Shown here piece by piece: positions 38,230-49,060 of a stretch of 64,000 bases of DNA. This DNA is from Neostapfia colusana (lineage: Eukaryota; Streptophyta; Magnoliopsida; Poales; Poaceae): assembly GCA_030760725.1 (NCBI GenBank), contig JASWHV010000012.1, positions 42,501,652 through 42,565,651 of the forward strand, read 5' to 3'. Both the position numbers and the translations under genes were made by a program. Within the stretch, counting starts at the first letter, position 1. Each line of letters begins with the position of its first letter. A model generated the notes under the pieces. That model did no database searches. It saw only the letters and a program-made list of their open reading frames with translations, and was not told the DNA's origin.

Positions 38230-39150
38230 CAGTGTTACAAAAGGCGTTAAAAGGCGCTTGCCCAGGCGCGCCTAGGCGCTGGGCGAGGCCCCAGCGCTGC
38301 GCCCAGGGGGGTAGGCGGAGGCGAGGCGGTGGGAACGCCTAGGCAGCGCGCGGCGCTCGCGCAGGCGTGCAGAGGCGGGCTAGGCGCGCGAAGGCGGCTG
38401 ACGGGCGACCGATTTTGGCGGGGGAAAACTCCTATTCACGCGCGCGCTCCCGCCTGAGACGAGTCGACCACCATTTCCCGCGCGCTCGACTCGGTAGCCC
38501 CTATTTGCTCCCGCGTGCAGCAGCTTTCGTGCTCTCCCGTCAAGTCCCGCGCGCCACCTTTGAATCCCAGGCTCCCAGCCACCGCGCCCGGCTGGATCCC
38601 GGCCACCCTCTCCTGTGGCGCCGGCTACCTTGAAGCAAGGTGAGCTCAGAGCTCCTCCGGTCCTCCCTCCTCTGTTCTGGACTTGTGGTCATGTGTGAGC
38701 TGCCCCCTCCCTCTCCTATGTTTTGCATCTGTAGATTCTATACACTGAATTTGAGTAACCACTAAGCAACCATGAATAGGAAAGTTAAGATTTCTGCATT
38801 GAAAGGGTGCTATGCATTCATACATCTGCATTATCAAGATTTCTGCAGACAAGTTGTTATGAACTTTGCTGAATTCTTCATGACCATGTTAGGCTTTACG
38901 AGGGTTTCAGAGGATATGGACTTTATGGAGTTAGCTAAAATCTGATTGTATCCATGTAGTCATTCAAAACTGTTAGCCTGTTTGTAGTTATTTTTGTGCT
39001 TACATACTTGCAGCAAAAATTTAGTATGAATATACTTTTGTGTTTTCAAAATTTTTATAATATATGTAATAGTATAAAACAGGCACCGCCTTAGAACGTC
39101 TAGGCTCTAGGCGGTAGGTCACCGTCCGCCTAGCGCCTTTTGGAACACTG
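38230..39150. mobile_element. Non-autonomous hAT element, 921 bp
   Basis: Terminal inverted repeats CAGTGTTACAAAAGGCG and CGCCTTTTGGAACACTG with the 8-bp TSD GGTGAGGC (38222-38229 and 39151-39158). Subterminal regions are packed with AGGCG/CGCCT words, as usual for hAT. The GC-rich inside followed by an intron-like AT-rich half looks like the 5' end of a transposase gene kept after an internal deletion; no open transposase frame remains. Confidence 0.9.
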
Positions 39151-39983
39151 GGTGAGGCGCAATCATTTCAATTGGCTCCTAGGCCAAAAAGGAAGACGCA
39201 AACGCAAAACCACTTCCGCATACTACACCATTAGCAAGTCTTCGCACCAATGTTGTGTGTGTGGTATAGCGGAGGCGGGAAACTGTTTCTTTTTTCTAAC
39301 AAAAAGTCTTCAGACATCAACCAGATCAACAATTTATTCCAAAACTTAATCTTTTGTTGCTCGTGAAATAGTACTTGTACTTCAACAACCAATCGGCCAT
39401 GTCACTTACGGAAAGAAAGGGGCATGATACCTAATCAGGTCAGCCATGCTGGGGATGAGAAGCTCCCCAGTTTGCCACAGAATCATGACTCACTGCGCTG
39501 AAGGCTGAACTGGAACTGCGATTGCCGACTCAGAGTCATCCTGCTACAAAATGAAAGACAGTCAGGCGCGCGTGCGACTGAAGACGCGGCTAAGGTTGAC
39601 ACACCGCACGCCACAGCACGCCGCTCTCACTTGGGCATGCCCGATCACGTTGCGCCGGCGTACCAAGCCTATGGGAGGGGGTGACCCTGTCAGCTAATAC
39701 GGCGTGGTTGGGGAATTACCGCGAGCACTTTGTGTGTATCGTCGTTCCGGTAGACGCGATGGGCGATGAGGCAGAAGGCGGCGGAAGAGAAGGGCTCGCA
39801 TCAGGCGGCCTGCGCAGTGCTGAAGGAAGGCGAACGCGGCGGCGGGTTGTTTCAGTGTAGAAAAGAGGCATCAATTGCGTAGGGCGCCGGCGAGCTGTCG
39901 AGCCGAGCATCCCACTGCGCGAAATGCAGGCGCCTTTTTCTTGGGCGAAAAACGGTGAGGCCTGTTGACTTGTATCCGTACTA

Positions 39984-40048
39984 CTCCCTCTGTTTTTATT
40001 TGAGCTTGAGAGAGTTCCCCAACGTGAAATAATACAGAACAGAGGGAG
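39984..40048. mobile_element. Stowaway MITE, 65 bp
   Basis: Ends CTCCCTCTGT and ACAGAGGGAG in inverted orientation, with TA on both sides (39982-39983 and 40049-40050), as in Tc1/mariner-related Stowaway elements. Very short, so internally deleted. Confidence 0.85.
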
Positions 40049-40154
40049 TATGTCTAGTCAAGTTACTTGGTGCATGTTTGTCAGTCTCGGTCCACTTTAT
40101 AAGAGTATAGATTGCCATTTAAACCAATCTATTCCTATGTGAGATAAGCAAATA

Positions 40155-40255
40155 TTCCCTCTGTTATGAAATAAATTACGTTTAGAACAGCTAATTTAGT
40201 TTAAATTGAACTAGATTTCTTGTCCTAGACGTCATTTATTTCAGAACGGAGGGAG
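40155..40255. mobile_element. Stowaway MITE, 101 bp
   Basis: Ends TTCCCTCTGTT and AACGGAGGGAG in inverted orientation; the repeats extend inward as ATGAAATAAAT against ATTTATTTCA. TA flanks at 40153-40154 and 40256-40257. Confidence 0.85.
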
Positions 40256-40880
40256 TATTGATTTAGCCTGGTCCGGGTTTCATTTTGGGGTCACCAAGAA
40301 TGTCAAATCGTCTGTTTCGTTTTGATTTTGATCTAGGACCAAAAAATTGTCCTAATTTTTTTGGAACTTGAAAACATGTATCATGTAGATTTGCATTGAT
40401 AAATATTTCATAATCTCATAATTTATGAACGATTTTAAATGTACTCCAGTTAGAAAATAGTGCTAGTACAGTAGAGACATGTCGTTACTTCCAATAGAAA
40501 GAGCTGTCATAAATTTATAAAACTTGGATAAATTCAAATATTTTTTACGGAAGTCACTTCCATGACAATGACTACCAAGCTCCACATTCACCCGATATGA
40601 GGCTGAGCAATTCGAAGCTGAGTGCTTTGTGTTTTTTCTACAAGTCCCAGGGTCTAGAAAATTCATAACTTGCAGTGATATTTTAACCCCAATCATATAA
40701 ACAGATGGATATTGCTGAACGAGATGACAGCGTCAGAACACTAATCCATATATGTACAATATTCAAAGATACCAACAAACCAAACATATTTACAAAAGAA
40801 TAAAAAAAGATTTCCACCTACTGATTATACACAGTAAAATACCCATGCAAGCTAGTCTCAGACGAGAACTACTGCTAATT

Positions 40881-43800
40881 TTACAACTTTGGCAGCAGCC
40901 ACCCGAAAGTCCAGCCAAGAAGAAACCCAGCACCAGCAAGACCTAAACCGACAGCAAATATGATCGCATCGAAGAAGCCACCCCCCATCTTCTGCCTTCT
41001 CCCTTTCCTCCTGGACCAATCTTTCTGCTCTTGACCTGACATAGGCTTCTCCTTTGGGGTCATCCATGGAAGCTCAGGTACGATGGTTGCTATCTGATCC
41101 TCTTGGTGCTTTAGCTGGAGGCCCATATTCTCCAGCTGTAATATTTTCAGCCACTGATTGCATGCGAAGAGATGTGAGGCCTGCCGGAGCAATAGGTTGA
41201 TGACATCATCTTTCTCCCTGCTAGCTTTCTTGGCAGCCATCTCAGCTTCCCTAGCGCGAGTTTGTGAATGACGAAGTGCGTCCAAAATTTCGTCCCGCTC
41301 TAATGCATTTGGGAATGTTTGTTTGCTCTCCGATCCAGTATTGTTACCGTTAGAAAAATCTTGTGCAGGACTGCATGATAATAAGATGAAATGAGCACAG
41401 GATGGATGAAACTATGAAAAATGGACGAATATTAAAATCTCCAAGAGCAGAATACTAAGAATAAATCTGTGGGGTTGTGTAGCTACTTATCAATAATTGA
41501 ATGCAAACCTAACAAAGCATTGAACAAAACATAGAAACTTATCTGTTTCTGTTAGACTGCATGTATAGGGGGTAGGGGCATTTTAGTCTTTTGGTATTAG
41601 GGTTGCTTAACCCTTAAGCTGTATCCCATATATATGTAACCCATTGACAGGCTGTTAATGTGATTACTTTTCCCTAATCTAATTTGGTATCAGAGCTTTC
41701 TCTCCTCACCCGGCCGCCGCGCGAGCGCCCCACCCCTCCTCACGCCGCCGCGCGCCCCTCTCCCGGCGGCTGCGCCCCCCCCAGCCGCTGCGCGCGCGCC
41801 CTTCCAGCTGCCGCGTGCGCGCCCTCTCCTTCCGCGGCGTCCTCCCCGCCCTCTCCTCCCGGGGGGGGGGTGGTCCTCGCCGCGGCCCTCGACATCCCTG
41901 GTCAGGGCTTCTCCCCGACGCCGCTCGCCCCGGGCAGCCCCACCTGCGCCGGCTGCCTCGACCTCCGCGATGTCCTCCGCCGACGACCTCTTCTGCAGCG
42001 GCCAGATCTGGCCCGTCCGCCTCGAGCGCGGCCTCGATGTGGCTGACCAGGGCCGCCCGCGTCTCGGTGGCCAGTGCAGCGAGGATGCCCACTTCCGGAG
42101 GACTGATGTTGGTGTTCGTCCCGCCGCCAACTCCGCAGCGCCACCCTGGGCCACCGCTGCCCCACCAGCTATGCCGTCGTCCGTCTGGGCCACGCCGCTG
42201 CCGGACACTTGGGCTGGGCTGCCTCCCTCGGCCGTTGTCTCCTCGCCTCGGCCGTCACCATTGGCCTACATCCGGTCATCACCGACTTTGACCTGGCAGC
42301 CGACGCCACCTTACGCGTTGCCTTCCTTCCCGGCGCCACCGCCGGGGCATGTCGCGACCCGTTCTACACCGTCGGTCTACCTACGAGGTCTCACGCCGTC
42401 TGGCCCCGACTGGGTGGTGGACTCCGGTGCCTCGTACCACACCACCCCTGACGTCGGTATCCTCTCTTCTACCCGTCCTTCCCGTCCCTCTGATCCTTCA
42501 TCTATCGTTGTTGGAAATGGGACGACTCTTCCAGTCACCTCAGTAGGTGATTTGGGTTCGCCGGATTCGTTTCAGCTACGTGATGTTCTTGTTGCTCCTA
42601 ACATCATTCAGCACCTTCTTTCCGTTCGTCGTTTTACTACTGACAACCATGTTTCCCTTGAGTTTGATCCTTATGGTGTAACTGTGAAGGATCTCACTAC
42701 TCGACGCGTTCTCTTTCGTTGTGATAGTACGGGTCCCCTGTATACGATGCGTCTTCCTGCTTCCGCTCCGCCTCTTGCCCTGACTACGACAGCTTCTTCG
42801 ACTATTTGGCATCGTCGGCTTGGCCACCCTGGTGTTGATGCTATGTCGAAGTTTTCTGGTAGTTCAGCGATTCCGTGTACACGGGGTACTCATGAGTCTC
42901 TTTGCCATGCTTGTCAGTTGGGTCGCCACGTTCGACTTCCCTTTCCGCATTCTGTCACCCGTGTCGAGCGCATCTTTAATTTGATTCATTGTGATCTTTG
43001 GACTTCACCTGTTCTCAGTGTTTCTGGATATAAGTATTACTTGGTGGTCGTTGATGATTTTTCGCACTATTCGTGGACTTTTCCCTTGCGACAGAAGTCT
43101 GATACGTTCGGCACTCTTTCACTTCTTCGCTTGGGTGTCCACCCAGTTTGAGCGCACGATTCGTGCGGTCCAGTGCGATAACGGACGCGAGTTTGACAAC
43201 TCTGTGTTCCGTGAATTTCTGCTTTCTCGCGGCGTTCAGTTGCGCATGTCTTGCCCGTACACTTCCCCCCAGAACGGCAAGGCTGAGCGCATGATTCGGA
43301 CCACCAACGATGTCATGCGCTCTCTGATGTTTCAGGCTTCTATCCCTGCTAGTTACTGGGCGGAGGCGCTTCACACCACCACCTACCTCATTAATCGCCT
43401 TCCTACTAAGGCGATTAGTGCTCCCACCCCTCACTTCGCTTTGTTCGGCACCACTCCTCTCTAAGACCACCTTCGAGTGTTCGGGTGCACTTGCTACCCT
43501 AACCTCTCTGCCACAGCTTCCCATAAGCTTGCGCCTCGCTCGACTCGGTGTGTTTTCCTTGGGTACTCCCTAGACCACAAGGGGTACCGGTGCCTTGACC
43601 CTACCACCCGTCGTATCTTGATCTCCCAACACGTCATCTTCGACGAGTCTTCCTTTCCTTTTTCCACCCCGTCTTCTGACTCCGTCGCTGAGTTGGATTC
43701 CCTCTTCTCCACTGACTCCGAGGCCGCTCCTGTACCGCGACCTTGTCCTTTACCTCTTGCAGGTTACCCTCTTGCTGCAGCACACGCAGCTTCGGCGTCC

Positions 43801-46800
43801 CTGACGCCACCTGCTGCGTCACGCGCAGCCTCGGCGTCCCTGATGCCACCTGCTGCGCCACGCGCGGCCCCGGCGTCCCTGACGCCATCTGTTGCGCCAC
43901 GCGCGGCACCGGCGTCTCTGACGCCGCCAGTTGCGCCACGCGCGGCCCCAGTGTCCCCGGCGTCGTCTGCTGCGCCACGCGCGGCCCCGACGACACCTGC
44001 TGTGCCACGCGTGGCCCCGACGACGCCTGCTGCGCCACGCGCGGCCCGGACGACACCTGCTGCGCCGAGCGTAGCTCCGGCGTCCCTGCCGACGCCTGCT
44101 GCGCCGCCACTTGCTGCGCCACGCGCAGTACCAGTGTCCCCGGCGTCGTCTGCTGCGCCACGCGCGGCCCCGACGACACCTGCTGTACCACGCGCGGCCC
44201 CGACGACACCTGTTGCGCCACGCGCGGCCCGGACGACACCTGCTGCGCCGAGCGTAGCTCCGGCGTCCCTGCCGACGCCTGCTGCGCCGAGCGCGGCCTC
44301 GGCGTCCCCGACACCAGCAGTTGCGCCGTGCGCGGCCTCGACGTCCCCGACTTCGACTACTGCACCACGCGCGGCTCCTGCAGCGCGGTACGCCGACCCC
44401 GCTCTTGTCTATCAGCGACAAGCGCGGGATGGTGGATCATCCTCTTCGCGCCCTGAGGATCTGGTATATCACCCTCCGCTGCTTCACCGGGACCCTCGTC
44501 ACGTTCACCCGATGGTGACTCGACGGGCCGCCGGCGTCCTTCGTCCTGTGGAGCGCTTCTCCGGGGTCGTTCTCTCGTCCTCGACCCCCCCGGAGCCTGC
44601 CTCGTCACCCATCTCGCCTATCCCCTCTTCTGTCCGTAGCGCCCTCGCCGATCCTCATTGGCGTCGGGCTATGGAAGAAGAGTATGCGGCCCTTCTTGCC
44701 AACCGGACCTGGGACCTCGTTCCCCGTCCTGGTCGTGGCAATGTTGTCACGGGCAAATGGGTGTTCACGCATAAGAGGAGGACGGATGGGTCTCTAGAGA
44801 GGTACAAAGCACGGTGGATGCTTCGCGGTTTCACGCAGCGTCCCGGCGTCGACTACGACGAGACCTTCAACCCGGTGGTGAAGCCGGCGACAGTTCGTAC
44901 CGTTCTGTCGTTGGCTCTGTCGCGTTCTTGGCCTGTCCACCAGCTGGACGTCAAGAACGCCTTTCTCCACGGGACGTTGACGGAGACGGTGTACTGTAGT
45001 CAGCCGACAGGGTTTGTTGATTCAGCCCGTCCAGACATGGTCTGCCGGCTGAACAAGTCTCTGTACGGGCTGAAGCAGGCGCCTCGGGCCTGGTACAACC
45101 GATTCGCCTCCTTCCTGGCCTCGCTCGGCTTCGTCGAGGCCAAGTCGGACACTTCGCTCTTCATCTACAGGCGTGAGAGTGACACTGTCTACCTCCTCCT
45201 GTACGTGGACGATATTGTCCTCACGGCGTCCAGCCCGACTCTTCTTCAGCGCACGATCTCTGCCCTGCAGCGCGAGTTTGCGATGAAGGATCTCGGCCAG
45301 CTCCACCACTTCCTGGGCGTTGCGGTCGAGCACCGCCCGGGTGCTCTGTTTCTCCACCAGCGCCAGTACTGCCTGGATATCCTCGAGCGAGCGGGCATGG
45401 CTGATTGCAAGCCATGCTCCACTCCCGTGGACACCCAAGCAAAGGTGTCTTCGGCCGACGGCGCTCCAGTAGCCGACCCCACTACTTACAGGAGTCTTGC
45501 TGGTGCACTGCAGTATCTCACCTTCACCAGGCCGGACATCTCCTACGCGGTTCAGCAGGTGTGTCTCCACATGCATGATCCGCGGGAGCCCCATCTCACG
45601 GCGGTGAAGGGATCCTTCGGTACCTGCGTGGCACTCACGACTACGGTCTTCTTCTGCGGCGCGACTCTGCCTCCGAGCTGGTCGTCTACACCGACGCTGA
45701 CTGGGCGGGCTGCCCGGACACCCGTCGGTCCACCTCCGGCTACGCCGTCTTCCTGGGCGGCAACCTCGTCTCCTGGTCCTCGAAGCGGCAGCACGTAGTG
45801 TCCCGTTCGAGTGCCGAGGCGGAATACCGCGCCGTGGCCAACGGCGTGGCCGAGTCTTCCTGGCTTCAGCAGCTGCTTCAGGAGCTCCACTCTCCCCTCG
45901 CTCGGAGTACGTTGGTCTACTGCGATAACGTCAGCGCCGTCTACCTCTCCACCAACCTGGTGCAGCATCAGCGCACGAAGCATGTAGAGATCGATCTTCA
46001 CTTTGTTCGTGAGCGGGTGGCTCTCGGGGAGGTGCGAGTCCTGCACGTACCGACGTTGTCGCAGTTCGCCGACATCTTCACCAAGGGACTTCCTTCGACG
46101 GTGTTCACCGAGTTTCGGTCCAGTCTCAACATCTGCCGTGGCTAGATGTTGGGACTGCGGGGGGGGGGGGGGTTAGACCGCATGTATAGGGGGTAGGGGC
46201 ATTTTAGTCTTTTGGTATTAGGGTTGCTTAACCCTTAAGCTGTATCCCCCTATATATGTAACTCATTGACAGGCTGTTAATGTGATTACTTTTCCCTAAT
46301 CTAATTGTTTCTTTATGAGCCAGTATTGCTACTGTTAGAAAATCTTATGTATCACTGCATGAAAACATGATAGGAGACTGAAAGAAACTGAGCAATTAAA
46401 GGCATGAAACCTGCAATAAAAGGCACGAAACCTTCAAGGGCTGAACAAAGATACATATATGTGGAGTTATGTAGCCATTTACAGACAACAGAAATACAAA
46501 TTAACTTAGTATTGAAAAGTTTTTAGCAACAAGAAAACCAATTATATTGCATATCCCACTACAAAGAATGGTAAGGAGCTTGTTATCATTTTGTATGCAA
46601 TTCTTCTTGTAATAAGCAAGTGAGGAATCCGCTAAACCTCACATCCCAATATGCAAATAAAATAAAGGGGTCTAGATGCAAATTAGATGTAGATAGGAAA
46701 TTACAACTGATGGAATCAGGGTAATGTGGTGAAGATGAATATACAGTTACGCACCTATATGTGTAATTCCTATCATGCTGTCGCCAAACTCTATTACTAG

Positions 46801-47653
46801 ACAAACTCGGTTCATCTGTGCTTTCTGAACTATAGTTGCAGTTGATATGCTCACATTGCCCACGAGATCCTGGATGTGAAACCCTTCCTGCAAGAGATGG
46901 TGGCCACTCAGAATGACTTGTACTTCCATGACAGTGTGATTCTGTCCTGTGAATATGTACTGTCTGCATAGGTCTTGGCAGATCACAATTCTCAATGTGC
47001 CGTATTGCTCTTTCTGCAACAAGTGAAGCCAGCCCGTTCTCATCAGTGATCTGCCACCATGGCTGAGTCTTTTCAATATCTTTCCAAGGTGCATCCATAT
47101 CCGAACTAGCTTTCTGTTGGTTCTTCAAAGGTGGTGGATCAGAACTTTTGAAGTCCAGGAATTCTTCATCCTCACACAAGACAGTCCCTCTACACTTGAG
47201 AGGCACTTGTGAATAATCATCAATGGTTCTCAACTCATCTAAGCTTCTTACTGAAGAATACTTTGTGAAAGATGATGAAACCAACAGTCGAGGTTCAAAC
47301 AAATCTGCACTCTTCTTAACATTGGTGCCAGATGATTCACATTGTAATGGTTTCTCCTGTTTAGGCCTAGGTGATGTATCCTCCACTTTCTTCTCACAAA
47401 CCTCCCTAATAAGACCCTTCTGCGTCCCAAAATCTGGCTGTAGCAGATTAGAATTCATTGGATTACAGCTCAAAGGCATGGAATCGGAGATAGACCGGTC
47501 TCCAGAATTTACACAATTTCTATTGTTTGTACCATGGTGTTGTTCATATGCTGACGGAAAACAGGCTAATTTGGGGGCTCTCTTTCTATCCTCCTGAGCC
47601 AGGCAACAGTTTGCAGCACGTTGCCAGGCAGCCCTTGCTTCAGCAGCAGCCAT
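40881..47653 (-). CDS. Conserved plant protein of unknown function with C-terminal membrane anchor; Copia in its intron
   Basis: Two coding exons on the minus strand, 47653-46755 and 41370-40881, join in phase (AG|T) to 462 residues; the intron has GT-AG ends and is 5384 bp. The N-terminus (MAAAEARAAWQRAANCC, APKLACFP), the middle block PWWQITDENGLASLVAERAI with HIENCDLPRP, and a C-terminal part with RHSQTRAREAEMAAKKA, a probable helical region (RQASHLFACNQWLKILQLENM) and a final hydrophobic segment (FFDAIIFAVGLGLAGAGFLL) match a plant family I have seen only as uncharacterised. The last segment suggests tail anchoring in a membrane. A separate 5' UTR exon upstream is likely. The intron holds a 4.76-kb Copia element on the opposite strand and a decayed repeat of the second exon's 5' edge. 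Function is not inferred. Confidence 0.85.
41550..41684 (+). repeat. 5' LTR (135 bp) of the intronic Copia
   Basis: Starts TGTTAGAC and ends TCTAATT; matches 46171-46306. Contains a TATATATG box near 41630. The 3' end is TT rather than the usual CA in both LTRs. Confidence 0.88.
41685..41696 (+). other. Primer-binding site of the intronic Copia
   Basis: TGGTATCAGAGC directly after the LTR, complementary to the 3' end of initiator-Met tRNA. Confidence 0.92.
41706..46145 (+). pseudogene. Copia pol (protease, integrase, RT, RNase H), broken
   Basis: Frame 41970-43151 holds the protease site (WVVDSGASYH, about 42410), the pre-integrase block (IWHRRLGHPG) and the start of integrase. A frameshift near 43130 moves to frame 42991-43464 (VQCDNGREFDN, SPQNGKAERM). 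A TAA at about 43461 is followed by frame 43477-45798 with the integrase C-terminus, a Pro/Ala/Thr-rich linker of tandem repeats (about 43770-44390), RT (QLDVKNAFLHG, YVDDIVL at about 45200) and, after a frameshift near 45610, RNase H (SRSSAEAEYRA, frame 45798-46145). The 5' 700 bp are GC-rich low complexity with no Gag domain. Confidence 0.9.
43770..44390 (+). repeat. Minisatellite in the integrase-RT linker of the intronic Copia
   Basis: Repeats of about 30 to 50 bp built around GCGCCACGCGCGGCCCCG encode PRAAP-type units. A larger unit of about 180 bp (from VSPASSAAPRAAP to SLPTPAAP) occurs twice. Very GC-rich; it opens long frames on all strands that have no meaning. Confidence 0.88.
46159..46172 (+). 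other. Polypurine tract / G14 run at the 3' LTR of the intronic Copia
   Basis: Fourteen G residues reach across the start of the 3' LTR. The first base of the LTR, T in the 5' copy, is G here, so the run has grown over the LTR end or the base was changed. Confidence 0.75.
46171..46306 (+). repeat. 3' LTR (136 bp) of the intronic Copia
   Basis: Nearly identical to 41550-41684 except for a few substitutions (for example GACCGCATG for GACTGCATG) and small changes before TATATATG. Followed by the TSD GTTTC. Confidence 0.88.
46312..46560 (-). pseudogene. Decayed duplicate of the second exon's 5' edge, within the intron
   Basis: The stretch with CCAGTATTGCTACTGTTAGAAAA and ACTGCATGA resembles the real splice-acceptor region at 41330-41400. 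Similarity continues into the adjoining intron (GTGGAGTTATGTAGCC against GTGGGGTTGTGTAGCT at 41480). In the copy the reading frame after the acceptor meets a stop within four codons. The Copia TSD lies at the edge of this copy, so the transposon went into the duplicated segment. Confidence 0.6.
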
Positions 47654-47665
47654 TGGTTTCACCAA

Positions 47666-48773
47666 CTAGAAAAGTGTCCAAATACAAACATTTTTAATCA
47701 ACATTGAGAACAAGTTAGATTAAGGTTTAATCGTAACCACATGTTTCACACGGCACACATATTATCATAGTAATGAAAGTCAAACTGTCAAAGCATGTGG
47801 AATTGACACTATATGTCCCTTATACTGTATGTATGATATGGCTTCTAGTACAAAGAAGTAGGTGATTTTGAAATACAAATTTTAAGCATGCCAGCCTAAA
47901 AAAAAAAGACAGACATCATGTCAACTAGCATCGACGAAAGATAGATAGATGACACAACATGAATACCACGCATCATAACTAATGATGCAAATAACCAGAA
48001 TGAAACTGGCCAGATATGTGAAAGCATCTTTCTGTCCAGGCAGTGGGAGCATTAGAGGCAGTGTAACTGAAATACTAAACTGAACCAACATGAACTTGCA
48101 AGTTGGTTCATCATTTTCAGACTATCAGATATCAGGACAGGTTATACAGTGGGAAGACCAGAAGCATATCAAACTGCAGCGGCAGGCTATCTAGATTACA
48201 TAGCTCCCACATCTTTTGCCCAGACGCAATGTTGCTTTGCTAATTATCAGTATGTGGATTTCATTAGCTAGATGAGCACTAAACAGTGAGTTCCTTGTCA
48301 GACAGATTTACCGATTACCAGTGGGTTGGAGTGGCTGCTCCACTTGCATGACGGCCAAATTTGAGTTTGCCGTGAATACAATGGCACTGATACATTACCA
48401 GTTTCCGCTCAATTTTTGGTTAGGATTTTGTGACAGTCACGGCAAAACTACAGGTTTTTTTCCTAATTCCAGGTATTAGTAGCAATTTAACCAGACCGAG
48501 CTAATTAGCATGTTTCTAGACGGGCCATTTTGGTTTCAGAACATGAGCGCCCTACTCTGCGCTTCATCTGGACATTCGCCAAGGCCTGAAACCGGCAAAC
48601 CAATGGCTAAGTAGTCTCAACCGAAACAACGAACACTTGGCACATGGATCTGCGCGCAAGCACAAGGGCAAGACGACATAATGGACGCCTGAACCCGGGA
48701 CCAAGGACCTCGGTTACTCTCCCCGTCGGTACCCCAGCCATCGCAGTCACGGGCAAGAAAACAGCACACGAAC
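47666..48773 (-). other. Probable 5' UTR intron of the unknown-function gene
   Basis: Between a donor (CCGCAG|GTTCGTG, minus strand, at 48774/48773) and an acceptor (TTTTCTAG|TTGGTG at 47666/47665) 12 bases before the ATG. AT-rich, no coding sequence. Confidence 0.45.
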
Positions 48774-49060
48774 CTGCGGACTTCCGCCGGCAGGCAGAGT
48801 GGCGTACGGAGGAGGCTGCGACAAGGAGACGGGCGGCGTGGCATCCGGAGCCCGCGGCTGCTTCTCGGCCGCGTGGGTGCTGCTTCGTCGCGGGGCTTTA
48901 TGGGCGGGGAAACAATGGTCGGGTGGATCCGGGTTCCCACAGGAAATACGAACGGAACGGGGAGGAGGAAAGGAGACGATGGTCGGTCGACGGCGGTGGC
49001 GGGTTAGCTGGCCCCTGCCGGCCCCGGCACCTGTCGTTTCTTGCGCCCCCGGAAACTGAC
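48774..49060 (-). other. Probable 5' UTR exon and promoter-proximal region
   Basis: GC-rich island directly upstream of the gene on the minus strand, ending in a good donor site. The transcription start is not visible; the upstream limit is a guess. Confidence 0.4.

Larger units (their letters stand above)
39159..40880. other. Intergenic with two Stowaway MITEs; no gene seen
   Basis: Part 39540-39960 is GC-rich and contains a 64-codon minus frame with no recognisable motif; it might be a leader exon or a relic. The two small MITEs are listed separately. The end of this stretch is the 3' flank of the minus-strand gene that stops at 40881. Confidence 0.45.
41550..46306 (+). mobile_element. Copia retrotransposon (4757 bp) inside the intron of the unknown-function gene
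   Basis: LTRs of only about 135 bp (41550-41684 and 46171-46306), primer-binding site at 41685 and TSD GTTTC (41545-41549 and 46307-46311). It lies on the plus strand, antisense to the host gene. The internal part encodes protease, integrase, RT and RNase H in Copia order. It has no recognisable gag capsid region, at least two frameshifts and one stop. LTRs differ at a handful of positions, so the insertion is moderately young. Confidence 0.92.

Noticed and set aside
43770..44390. Regularly spaced repeats considered as a CRISPR-like array
   Set aside because: Units are contiguous, coding in the Copia frame and without unique spacers; this is a plant genome.
43634..44456. Long Cys-, Arg- or Ala-rich frames on both strands
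   Set aside because: They are alternate readings of the GC-rich minisatellite inside the Copia linker.
47654..47665. Start four codons earlier in the unknown-function gene
   Set aside because: It is a TTG preceded by a splice acceptor (TTTTCTAG); MAAAEARAAW from 47653 matches the family N-terminus I remember.
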